13,345 bases of DNA from an uncultured Gammaproteobacteria bacterium (GTDB taxonomy: Bacteria; Pseudomonadota; Gammaproteobacteria; Pseudomonadales; DT-91): assembly GCA_929200485.1 (NCBI GenBank), contig CAKMZU010000060.1:1-13345 (forward strand). Direction: 5' to 3'. Positions 1 to 8,356 of this stretch are shown in pieces. Each line of letters starts with the position of its first letter. The first letter of the stretch is position 1. A program made the position numbers and the translations under genes. The notes under the pieces were generated by a model that searched no databases, was not told the origin of the DNA, and saw only the letters and a list, made by a program, of their open reading frames with translations.

Positions 1-1993
<1,993 letters not shown>

Positions 1994-2132
1994 AAATTTA
2001 AAATGTTTACAAAGACGACAACCGTTGTGTAACATAAAAGTTCATACTGCAGTATATGCAAAACAAATTCAGAATAGCGTTTCTACCTTTTTAACAGTTG
2101 ATTCTCAAAACAGCGAGAACCAACTAACAGTT
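1994..2132 (+). other. 23S-5S internal transcribed spacer with processing hairpin
   Basis: This is an AT-rich spacer without a tRNA gene. Just before the 5S, GTTGATTCTC (2097-2106) pairs with GAGAACCAAC (2115-2124) across an 8-base loop, with 9 of 10 positions paired. I infer that this stem is a structure in the precursor used during 5S maturation. The short open frames crossing the spacer lack ribosome sites and run into the 5S, so I do not treat them as genes. Confidence 0.75.
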
Positions 2133-2251
2133 TGCTTGGCGACCATAGAGACTTGGAACCACCTGATTCCATACCGAACTCAGAAGTGAAACGGGTCATC
2201 GCCGATGGTAGTGTGGGGCTTCCCCATGTGAGAGTAGGTCATCGCCAAGCT
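2133..2251 (+). rRNA. rrf: 5S ribosomal RNA
   Basis: This is the complete 5S rRNA, about 119 nucleotides. Its ends pair to close helix I (TGCTTGGCGA at 2133-2142 with TCGCCAAGC near 2242-2250). The conserved CCGAACTCAGAAGTGAAACG core (loops B/C) and GATGGTAGTGTGGGG (helices IV/V) are intact. It sits 139 bases after the 23S and just before a strong terminator, as the last gene of the rRNA operon. Exact ends may vary by one or two bases. Confidence 0.97.
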
Positions 2252-2260
2252 TTTATTATA

Positions 2261-2294
2261 AAACCCAGTCTACAGTGTAGGCTGGGTTTTTTTA
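2261..2294 (+). terminator. Intrinsic terminator of the rRNA operon
   Basis: AAACCCAGTCTAC (2261-2273) pairs along all 13 positions, including one T-G wobble, with GTAGGCTGGGTTT (2277-2289) around a three-base loop AGT. A run of seven T follows (2287-2293). It stands 10 bases after the 5S rRNA, the standard position for the end of an rrn transcript. Confidence 0.93.
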
Positions 2295-2312
2295 TGCCTG
2301 ACATAAACAGTT

Positions 2313-2347
2313 CAGTTTGCCCAAAGACTTGGAACCTACGATTCCAT
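2313..2347 (+). pseudogene. Partial, internally deleted 5S rRNA remnant
   Basis: Downstream of the terminator, three blocks match the start of the intact 5S in the same order. These are CAGTTTGC (8 of 8, compare 2128-2135), AGACTTGGAACC (12 of 12, compare 2149-2160) and GATTCCAT (8 of 8, compare 2165-2172). About ten bases between the first two blocks are missing, and the similarity stops after GATTCCAT. I infer a decayed tandem 5S copy or recombination scar. It lacks the 3' half, so it cannot fold as 5S rRNA. Confidence 0.7.
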
Positions 2348-2478
2348 TTTTCCTGTCACAGTTACCTAAAATTTAACCGCCTATTAACTTGTAAGAAACT
2401 AAAAAAATCCCAGCATGTCTTAACTTTATTCCTTGTCTATAAAAGACGGTTGATAAATGTTATGAGGGAGTTATATTT

Positions 2479-3360
2479 ATGTTTTTACCTCCTCTAGTGC
2501 CATGTACTTTAGCTGAACTATCGTCACTCAATGATATAAATAAGGGATGGAATACTATCCAGCTAGTGGATAAGTATTTCAATTATTCAGAGATTCAGAT
2601 CCAGTGGGGGCTTAAGACACTTTCCCAATATAAATTCACTGGCGATGAAAATATTTTGGATATTGGCTGTGGAAACGGAAGAATGTCTGCTCTGATGTCT
2701 TATCAAGTACCTGAGGGGACTGTCACAGGCGTTGATATTTCAGCGCCTATGATTAATTATGCTCAAAATCAATATCCGCAAAGCGAATTTAAGAATTTAA
2801 AATTTATTCATACCAGCAATCAATACTTCAATGGTCTAACGGATTCGCCTTTTTTACACTATGACGTAGTGACTGCGCTTTGTGTTTTTCATCTAGTACC
2901 TGAACCAAAACGTTTACTTACTAATATTTATGATCTATTAGTAGATGGAGGTACTTTATTAATAACTTTTCCTATTAAAGCAAATGACTGTTTTATTGAG
3001 GTGAGGGATAAAGCACTGAAACAAAGAGGATGGAAACTGCCTTCTGCTAGCAATTCAATTCGAACATTCAGCACATTAGATGGGGTGAAAATAGTACTGT
3101 CTTCGTTAGGGTTTGAAATATTGAATTTAGAAGTTGCTCAGAGTCGTCATGCATTCTCCAGTAAAGAGAATTTTATTAATTGGCTTGAAGGTACTCTTAC
3201 AGCTAATTGGGCTATACCAGAAAGTGCTTCGAGAGAATTTTTTCAAGAATTGGCCACAGAATATTTTCGATTACAACCCCATAATTTAAAAGATAATGGT
3301 TTTTTCTATTTTGACCAGACCAGGATGGTTATTCATGCCAAGAAACCTCTGGCCAAATAA
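2479..3360 (+). CDS. Class I SAM-dependent methyltransferase, substrate unknown
   Basis: This 293-residue protein is predicted to transfer a methyl group from S-adenosylmethionine to a small molecule in the cytoplasm. Motif I is textbook (ILDIGCGNGR, residues 59-68), with the acidic residue that binds the SAM ribose in VTGVDIS (D86). The motif IV region YDVVTALCVFH and the strand DGGTLLITFP follow, as in the Methyltransf_11/25 families. An N-terminal lead of about 50 residues and a 130-residue C-terminal part may form the acceptor site. It loosely resembles trans-aconitate and juvenile-hormone-acid type methyltransferases, but the acceptor cannot be read from sequence. The ATG start is set by GAGGGAG at 2464-2470, eight bases upstream. 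It is the first gene after the rRNA operon and lies 113 bases before the P450 on the same strand, which hints at a shared pathway. Confidence 0.85.
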   Translation: MFLPPLVPCTLAELSSLNDINKGWNTIQLVDKYFNYSEIQIQWGLKTLSQYKFTGDENILDIGCGNGRMSALMSYQVPEGTVTGVDISAPMINYAQNQYPQSEFKNLKFIHTSNQYFNGLTDSPFLHYDVVTALCVFHLVPEPKRLLTNIYDLLVDGGTLLITFPIKANDCFIEVRDKALKQRGWKLPSASNSIRTFSTLDGVKIVLSSLGFEILNLEVAQSRHAFSSKENFINWLEGTLTANWAIPESASREFFQELATEYFRLQPHNLKDNGFFYFDQTRMVIHAKKPLAK

Positions 3361-3424
3361 GCAAAACCCCATGCTGCCTGAATAAGGATACCTGCTCAAC
3401 GTTTTCAAAGGGTGGCAGTTGTTA

Positions 3425-3454
3425 TTAAAGGTTAGCTCAATACACTCTTATAAA
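3425..3454 (+). promoter_or_regulatory. Possible sigma-70 promoter before the P450 gene
   Basis: TATAAA at 3449-3454 is a good -10 element. The best -35 candidate at 18-base spacing is a weak TTAAAG (3425-3430). Transcription would begin near 3461, leaving a very short leader before the ATG at 3474. The call rests mostly on the -10 box. Read-through from the methyltransferase gene is equally possible. Confidence 0.3.
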
Positions 3455-3473
3455 TAAAAAAAGTATTACTGTC

Positions 3474-4856
3474 ATGTACCACATTTCTCGAATTTCAATT
3501 TCATACTTCTACCAGTATTTAGTTACGTTGATCAGTTATATCGTTTCCTTTTTCCCGAAAAAACCATCGAAGCAGATCATTCAATCTTCATCTAATGATC
3601 TACACACTTTTAATCCGTTAGTGAAGTCGAATTTTATTAACCCTTATCCTTATTATCAGTTACTTAGACACAAGGCGCCGGTGTTTAAATTGCCAGGCCA
3701 GGATTATTATCTTATCTCTCGCTACGACGACATCATCAAGTTAGCGAAAAATACTGAAGAAGTCTCTAACAAAATCGTTGAAATTATTGCGATGGGCAGA
3801 CCAAAACCTCCAAACAAAAAAGGACTAACCTTAATTGAACGTTTTGGCCAACTAGGCGTTATCCCTGTCGATGTTTTGGCAACACAAGATCCGCCCATAC
3901 ATACATCTGAGAGAAAGATTGGCCATTCAGGCTTTAACGCTAAATTTATTAAAAGTCTTGAACCCGAGGTCCTGCAGCTTTGTGATGAGATGTTAGATAA
4001 CCTAATTGCACAAGATGAGATTGAATTTGTTGAGCAATTTGCCTGGGCTCTCCCCATGCGTTTAATTATCCGTCTATTGGGCATGGATGAAAAACACTAC
4101 CCTCAAATTAAAGAATGGTGCTCAGCTGGTATTAAGACATTATCAGGCACCGCAACAAGAGCCGAACTTGTTATCGCCGGGGCTATCGTTGCAAAATTTA
4201 TGCGTTTCCTTTGGCAGGAATATCTACACATTAAAGCAAACCCTGATGACTACCCAGACACATGTTTCACGAAAACCTTAGCTCGATTCTCCGATGATCC
4301 AGAAAGTATTATGACGGATCAGCGAGCTGTCTCCACTATTTTTCAACTATTAATTGCTGGATCAGATTCTTCGGCAAGTACTATGGGAGCAGCGGTCAAG
4401 AAAATTGCTGAAGACATAGACATTCAAGTGCAACTTAGAGAGGATTCTTCCTTAATTGATCCATTTATCGAAGAGATTTTTCGCACAGAATCAGCCTTTC
4501 AAGGACATTTCCGTTACCTTAAAGAAGATATGACGATTCAGGGTCAACATTTAAAACAGAATACCCGCGTTTTCTTGATGTGGGGGTCTGGCAACAGAGA
4601 TGAACGTTTTTGGGATAATCCTGATGAGTTTATCATCGGAAGAAAAAACGGTAAGAAACATCTGACTTTTGGCCATGGTGTACACGCTTGTATAGGACGT
4701 GAGCTGGCTCGAATGGAAATTCGCATTGTTATCAAGCAACTGCTTGCACGAACTGAGACAATAGAAATTAACGGTAAAACACCTTATGAAGCGAGCATAT
4801 TTGCTCGAACTCTGATAGCACTTCCACTTCGAATCACAGGGGCTACTTCGCCATAA
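3474..4856 (+). CDS. Cytochrome P450 monooxygenase with hydrophobic N-terminus
   Basis: This is a heme-thiolate monooxygenase of 460 residues. The heme loop FGHGVHACIG (399-408) supplies the proximal cysteine C406. The K-helix ExxR is E334-R337 (EEIFR). The I-helix oxygen-binding groove reads AGSDSS (295-300), with serine at the place of the usual threonine. The phrase WGSGNRDERFWDNPDEF before the heme loop is typical of soluble bacterial P450s. However, a hydrophobic segment near residues 9-27, followed by PKKP, resembles a membrane anchor, which is unusual in bacteria. No ferredoxin or reductase gene is in the window, so electrons must come from elsewhere. The substrate is unknown. The start codon has no clear Shine-Dalgarno site, but no better start retains the full fold. 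A methyltransferase precedes it and a kinase-like protein follows 75 bases later. Confidence 0.92.
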   Translation: MYHISRISISYFYQYLVTLISYIVSFFPKKPSKQIIQSSSNDLHTFNPLVKSNFINPYPYYQLLRHKAPVFKLPGQDYYLISRYDDIIKLAKNTEEVSNKIVEIIAMGRPKPPNKKGLTLIERFGQLGVIPVDVLATQDPPIHTSERKIGHSGFNAKFIKSLEPEVLQLCDEMLDNLIAQDEIEFVEQFAWALPMRLIIRLLGMDEKHYPQIKEWCSAGIKTLSGTATRAELVIAGAIVAKFMRFLWQEYLHIKANPDDYPDTCFTKTLARFSDDPESIMTDQRAVSTIFQLLIAGSDSSASTMGAAVKKIAEDIDIQVQLREDSSLIDPFIEEIFRTESAFQGHFRYLKEDMTIQGQHLKQNTRVFLMWGSGNRDERFWDNPDEFIIGRKNGKKHLTFGHGVHACIGRELARMEIRIVIKQLLARTETIEINGKTPYEASIFARTLIALPLRITGATSP

Positions 4857-4857
4857 A

Positions 4858-4884
4858 ATTCCTTTTTCTTATAGGAATCTTTTA
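4858..4884 (+). terminator. Weak terminator-like hairpin after the P450 gene
   Basis: ATTCCT (4858-4863) and AGGAAT (4873-4878) can form a six-base stem with a nine-base loop, followed by CTTTTA. The stem is AT-rich and the T run short, so it may only attenuate, leaving the downstream kinase-like gene partly co-transcribed. Confidence 0.25.
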
Positions 4885-4931
4885 CCTTATGAAAGGTCAA
4901 AAAGGCTTTACTCATCTGCTAGGATTAGCTT

Positions 4932-5969
4932 ATGACTGCTTTTGTTTATACCTGCTTATTATTTTTTACAATTGGTTTCAATACCTTCACACAGGCATTA
5001 ACCGAAGATGCATATCTTGGCTATATAACCGAACAATTCCTACATCCTTACTTAAATAAAAAGTCCAATTCTGATCCAGTGGTTATTCCAACCGATGTTG
5101 AGGACTTTTTGTTTAACACTCTAAAAAGTGCTTCTTTAATCAAGGATAAAAATGAGTTAATTACGATTGAACCGAATTTTATAGGTCAAGCGAATGATGT
5201 TTGGATCGTGACTACGCCTGATAAAAAACTATCCGTAAGAAAAATCAGACCACCTAAATTCCGCGTGTTCAACGTTGCCCGCGCAGAATTTCTAAAACAA
5301 CAGAACAAGCATATAAGTTTCCTGCCAACGCTTCACTATTATGACCCTTCAAATGGTGTGACAGTTTATGACTATGTTGAGGGCAATATTATAGGTCTTG
5401 ATAAGTTAACACCTGAAAAACTCCGTAAAATTGGTGCCATGCTGAAACAGCTTCATCAAACACCAATGGATAACTACCCGATGGAAACCTTATTTAACCC
5501 GATGGAAATTATTGAACAGAAAAATAAACACTATGGTATCAATAAAGAACGTTTCAATCCTCGTATTGCCGTTGTTCATGACAAAATAAAAACCATTTTT
5601 AATGCCATGACTCCAAAAGTTACGCTTTGCCATAATGACATTTTGTGGAGTGATATCATATACCCTGAAGGAGAAGGTACCCCTAAACTCATTGATCTTG
5701 ATAGTTTTGGCTTAGGTTTTCCTTATTGGGATCTTGGTTCACTTATCTCCTGGAGTGACCTGGATGATGAAGAAACAGGTTATCTTCTTGAAGGCTATGG
5801 GTTAAAGGGTAATGCCCAAGCGCTAGAAGAGATCATGGTGTTTAAAGATATTGCTGATCTTTTTGAATATTACGTCAATCTCAAGCATGAGAAAGTGTTT
5901 AATCAATTGATGTTAGTGAAATATGGCCATCGATTATTAAGAAAATACGACAATACGAAAAGTCTCTGA
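4932..5969 (+). CDS. Choline-kinase/APH-fold phosphotransferase-like protein with apparent signal peptide
   Basis: This 345-residue protein carries the C-terminal signature of the choline/ethanolamine kinase and aminoglycoside phosphotransferase superfamily. LCHNDILWSDIIY (residues 232-244) holds the catalytic-loop H234-N235-D236, and LIDLDSFGLGFPYWDLGSL holds the metal-binding Asp at D255 or D257. SVRKIRP probably supplies the ATP-binding lysine, and VYDYVEGN the hinge. Two points are odd. The Brenner motif HxDxxxxN has D241 where Asn is expected. The N-terminus (a hydrophobic stretch near residues 4-18, then TFTQALTED) reads like a cleavable signal peptide, although ATP-dependent kinases are normally cytoplasmic. 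AGGA eight bases before the ATG supports this start, and the next in-frame ATG is far inside the fold. The substrate could be choline, another amino alcohol or the product of its neighbours, or the protein may bind rather than phosphorylate. It converges with the thioesterase gene. Confidence 0.75.
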   Translation: MTAFVYTCLLFFTIGFNTFTQALTEDAYLGYITEQFLHPYLNKKSNSDPVVIPTDVEDFLFNTLKSASLIKDKNELITIEPNFIGQANDVWIVTTPDKKLSVRKIRPPKFRVFNVARAEFLKQQNKHISFLPTLHYYDPSNGVTVYDYVEGNIIGLDKLTPEKLRKIGAMLKQLHQTPMDNYPMETLFNPMEIIEQKNKHYGINKERFNPRIAVVHDKIKTIFNAMTPKVTLCHNDILWSDIIYPEGEGTPKLIDLDSFGLGFPYWDLGSLISWSDLDDEETGYLLEGYGLKGNAQALEEIMVFKDIADLFEYYVNLKHEKVFNQLMLVKYGHRLLRKYDNTKSL

Positions 5970-6002
5970 TGGCTTTATAGACAGATGAAGGGTAGTAGAG
6001 GG

Positions 6003-6530
6003 CTAATCAGGGTATTGCCGTTGACTGTCAATGGCACTCCACTGTCTTACCCATGAGTCTTCTGACTGAAGATTTAATTTTTCGATACCCATAGCATCTA
6101 AAACCCGCTGACTGTCAATGGATTTGCCTTTTTCTGTTACAGCCGTTCGGACAATATACGAGGATGTACACTGTCCGTCTACCCACATCGATTGCGCTAT
6201 AAAAAACCAGCGGCCTTGCACATCAATCAGCCGTGATTTCATTAAAACCTTTTGGAACATCCGAACACGTTTTCGGTATTGTATAGTACTTCCAGCGACA
6301 ACTAGCCCCCACCGGTTTTCTAAAAGTATTTTTTTTAAGCCGGTTCGGTTTGCCAAGGCGAATCGCCCCAAATCATACAAGGTAATCACCCGCCCATTAT
6401 TCATCTCAAAAAACATGTCAATATCCCAGGGCATGACACGAAAAATGGACTCATCGGTTTCTGTCGTGTTCAGCTTTTCTGCCTTCCGAGATTTTAGATA
6501 AACAGACATCAGGCGAATAAATGGATACAT
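6003..6530 (-). CDS. 4HBT-family (THEM6-like) acyl-CoA thioesterase
   Basis: This 175-residue protein has a single hotdog domain. The signature PWDIDMFFEMNNGRVITLYDLGR (residues 34-56, D36/D38 and N44-N45-G46 being key) is that of the 4HBT_2 group related to THEM6 and the FcbC-type thioesterases, which hydrolyse acyl-CoA esters in the cytoplasm. The acyl chain is unknown. It lies 73 bases downstream of the phosphorylase gene on the same strand, with no convincing terminator between, and also has its own TATAAT box. It could therefore be a fifth operon member or separate. AAGAGCG just before the ATG is a fair ribosome site. A 13-base repeat, TGACTGTCAATGG on the plus strand, at 6022-6034 and 6109-6121 makes IDSQR occur twice near the C-terminus. 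Confidence 0.82.
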   Translation of the reverse strand: MYPFIRLMSVYLKSRKAEKLNTTETDESIFRVMPWDIDMFFEMNNGRVITLYDLGRFALANRTGLKKILLENRWGLVVAGSTIQYRKRVRMFQKVLMKSRLIDVQGRWFFIAQSMWVDGQCTSSYIVRTAVTEKGKSIDSQRVLDAMGIEKLNLQSEDSWVRQWSAIDSQRQYPD

Positions 6531-6554
6531 AGAATTTTCGCTCTTGTGAGAGAC

Positions 6555-6583
6555 ATTATAAGTTACATTGAGTAAATGGTAGC
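6555..6583 (-). promoter_or_regulatory. Possible promoter of the thioesterase gene, overlapped by an inverted repeat
   Basis: On the minus strand a perfect TATAAT -10 box occupies 6560-6555. The -35 zone (about 6583-6578) has no good TTGACA match. It is overlapped by one arm of the inverted repeat AATGGTA (6575-6581) / TACCATT (6599-6605), which could be an operator or chance. Transcription would start near 6548, giving a leader of about 18 bases. Confidence 0.3.
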
Positions 6584-6603
6584 CAGTTTGATATAAAATA
6601 CCA

Positions 6604-8343
6604 TTAAATTTTATTTTTAAGCCAGACTACTTGATAAGGAGTCATGACAATACAATCGTTGTTTTTTTCATAACGTTTTTGCTCAAGCAGGTCGAGCCAT
6701 TTTTCATTATGGTTAATATTCAGTGAATCTAATGGGATGATCTGGTTTTGAAGGCTGATATTAAATAAGCAGTAAATAAAATCTTTTCCATCCAGGCTTT
6801 CTCGCCAAAAACCGAAGATATTCGAGCCTAAGTGCAGGGTGACTTGTGTCGCGTTGGGGTGAAAAGCTTTCTCTTGTCTGCGTATATAAAGTAAACGTTT
6901 AAACTTCTGGAAAATTTTATGGTGGTGATTGTCATCTGCGTCAAGCAGTTGATCTAATTCATTTCGGTGCCAGTTTGAGCGATTGATGGATCGATTGCGG
7001 CGAGTTTTACGCAACTTCTCATAATCATTTGTCGTTCCAAGCAAGCTATGAATATAAATGCCGGGGATGCCTTGAAGCGATAGCATGATGGCTTGTGCGC
7101 AGATAAAACGATCGACGCCCCATTCATCCTCGCCTTCGATAGTCCCTTTGAGGGCGTCGATTAGCGCAATATTTACCTCGTAAGGCTTTCGTTTCCCATT
7201 CTTGCCTGTTCGATAAGAGATTTTTCCACCAAAATCTTTCATGGTGAGAATGAGTTGCTCAATATCATTTTCGGATAATAAACCTTCAGCTGGTCGAAGA
7301 CCAATACCATCATGTGATGCGATGAAATTAAAATAAGCCGTTTCAGGTTGAGCGGGTGGTATGGAGAGCATCCATCGCTTTAAAGGGGTACAGTCACCGG
7401 TGGCAAGGGTATTCAGCAGTAAGGGTGGTAGTGAAAAATTATAAATACAGTGGGCTTCATTACCATTGCCAAAATAAGAAAGATTCTCCTGATTAGGAAC
7501 ATTCGTTTCTGTAATGATGATGGCTTCAGGTGATATGACGCTCAACAAGGTCCGCAGCAATCTAATGATTTCGTGTGTTTGGGGTAAATTCAGGCAAGCG
7601 GTGCCTGATTCTTTCCATAAATAGCCCACAGCATCTAAACGGAACACTCTAACACCCTGAGAGAGATAAAAGACAATGATTCGGATAAACTCCAGTAAAA
7701 CTTCTGGGTTTTTAAAGTTAAAATCGAGTTGCACTTGGCTAAAAGTACACCAGAGATGTTTTTTCCCATCAGGTGTATCTACTTCCCTCAACAGGCGGCT
7801 GGTTCTTGGGCGGGTAACTTCTGAAATATCAAACTGCTCAGGGTCGACGCAAAAGTAATAGTTATTATAAGGAGGGATGTTTTCCTTAAATTTTTTAAAC
7901 CAATCCGTTTTAGATGAGCCATGATTGATGACAAGATCTGCCATTAGCACATAATCATTCGCTAATGTTTGAATATCACCCCAATCGCCGGATGACGGTT
8001 TAACTGCATAAAAATCTTTAACCGCAAAGCCATCATCAGAGCTGTAGGGGAAAAAAGGTAAGACATGCACATGGCTGATCAGGTTTTTTAAGCGGTCATC
8101 AAGAAAGGATTTCAACGTTTTTAGTGGCTTTTCGTGGGCATCGATGATGGTATCAGCATAGGTAATCATCATTAGACTTTTTTCAGACCAGCGCACGGCA
8201 TGATCATCAAAAGTTGTCTCGTTTGGCGCAAAAGCTAACAGAGTTTGAATTAATTCGAACCGTTCCTGTTGTGTTAGAAGGTCACCATAAATGACATCAA
8301 TATGTCGACTTATGGTATCGACCAGCTGTTGCAGGGTCTTCAT
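6604..8343 (-). CDS. ggaP: GH13_18 sugar phosphorylase, probably glucosylglycerate phosphorylase
   Basis: This 579-residue retaining phosphorylase of the sucrose-phosphorylase subfamily has its catalytic residues in the usual order. The nucleophile is D237 in FRLDAVGYLWKE, the acid/base E279 in IITETNVP, and the stabiliser D345 in IASHDGIG. The early strand VHVLPFFPYSSDDGF is characteristic of the subfamily. Subfamily members split sucrose, sucrose-6'-phosphate, glucosylglycerol or glucosylglycerate with phosphate. The YLWKE tail of the nucleophile motif and the three neighbouring genes for glucosylglycerate favour glucosylglycerate + Pi giving glucose-1-phosphate + D-glycerate. It would act in the cytoplasm to mobilise the solute without spending ATP. 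ATG at 8343 is preferred over the GTG three bases upstream because AAGGGG (8356-8351) is then seven bases away. It is the fourth operon gene, 11 bases after gpgS. Confidence 0.9.
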   Translation of the reverse strand: MKTLQQLVDTISRHIDVIYGDLLTQQERFELIQTLLAFAPNETTFDDHAVRWSEKSLMMITYADTIIDAHEKPLKTLKSFLDDRLKNLISHVHVLPFFPYSSDDGFAVKDFYAVKPSSGDWGDIQTLANDYVLMADLVINHGSSKTDWFKKFKENIPPYNNYYFCVDPEQFDISEVTRPRTSRLLREVDTPDGKKHLWCTFSQVQLDFNFKNPEVLLEFIRIIVFYLSQGVRVFRLDAVGYLWKESGTACLNLPQTHEIIRLLRTLLSVISPEAIIITETNVPNQENLSYFGNGNEAHCIYNFSLPPLLLNTLATGDCTPLKRWMLSIPPAQPETAYFNFIASHDGIGLRPAEGLLSENDIEQLILTMKDFGGKISYRTGKNGKRKPYEVNIALIDALKGTIEGEDEWGVDRFICAQAIMLSLQGIPGIYIHSLLGTTNDYEKLRKTRRNRSINRSNWHRNELDQLLDADDNHHHKIFQKFKRLLYIRRQEKAFHPNATQVTLHLGSNIFGFWRESLDGKDFIYCLFNISLQNQIIPLDSLNINHNEKWLDLLEQKRYEKNNDCIVMTPYQVVWLKNKI

Positions 8344-8350
8344 CACTTAT

Positions 8351-8356
8351 CCCCTT
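8351..8356 (-). promoter_or_regulatory. Shine-Dalgarno site for the phosphorylase, overlapping the upstream stop
   Basis: AAGGGG on the minus strand starts inside the TAA of the glucosyltransferase gene. It is seven bases from the ATG at 8343 but only four from the GTG at 8346, so it selects the ATG and suggests translational coupling. Confidence 0.65.

Noticed and set aside
5970..6002. A terminator between the convergent kinase-like and thioesterase genes
   Set aside because: The 33-base gap has no stem-loop with a T run on either strand.
6022..6121. 13-base direct repeat TGACTGTCAATGG in the thioesterase gene
   Set aside because: Only two copies, both in frame and encoding IDSQR; more likely a small internal duplication or chance than a functional repeat or mobile-element mark.
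8344..8346. GTG as start of the phosphorylase
   Set aside because: The ribosome site is only four bases from the GTG but seven from the next codon, ATG, which is the better start.
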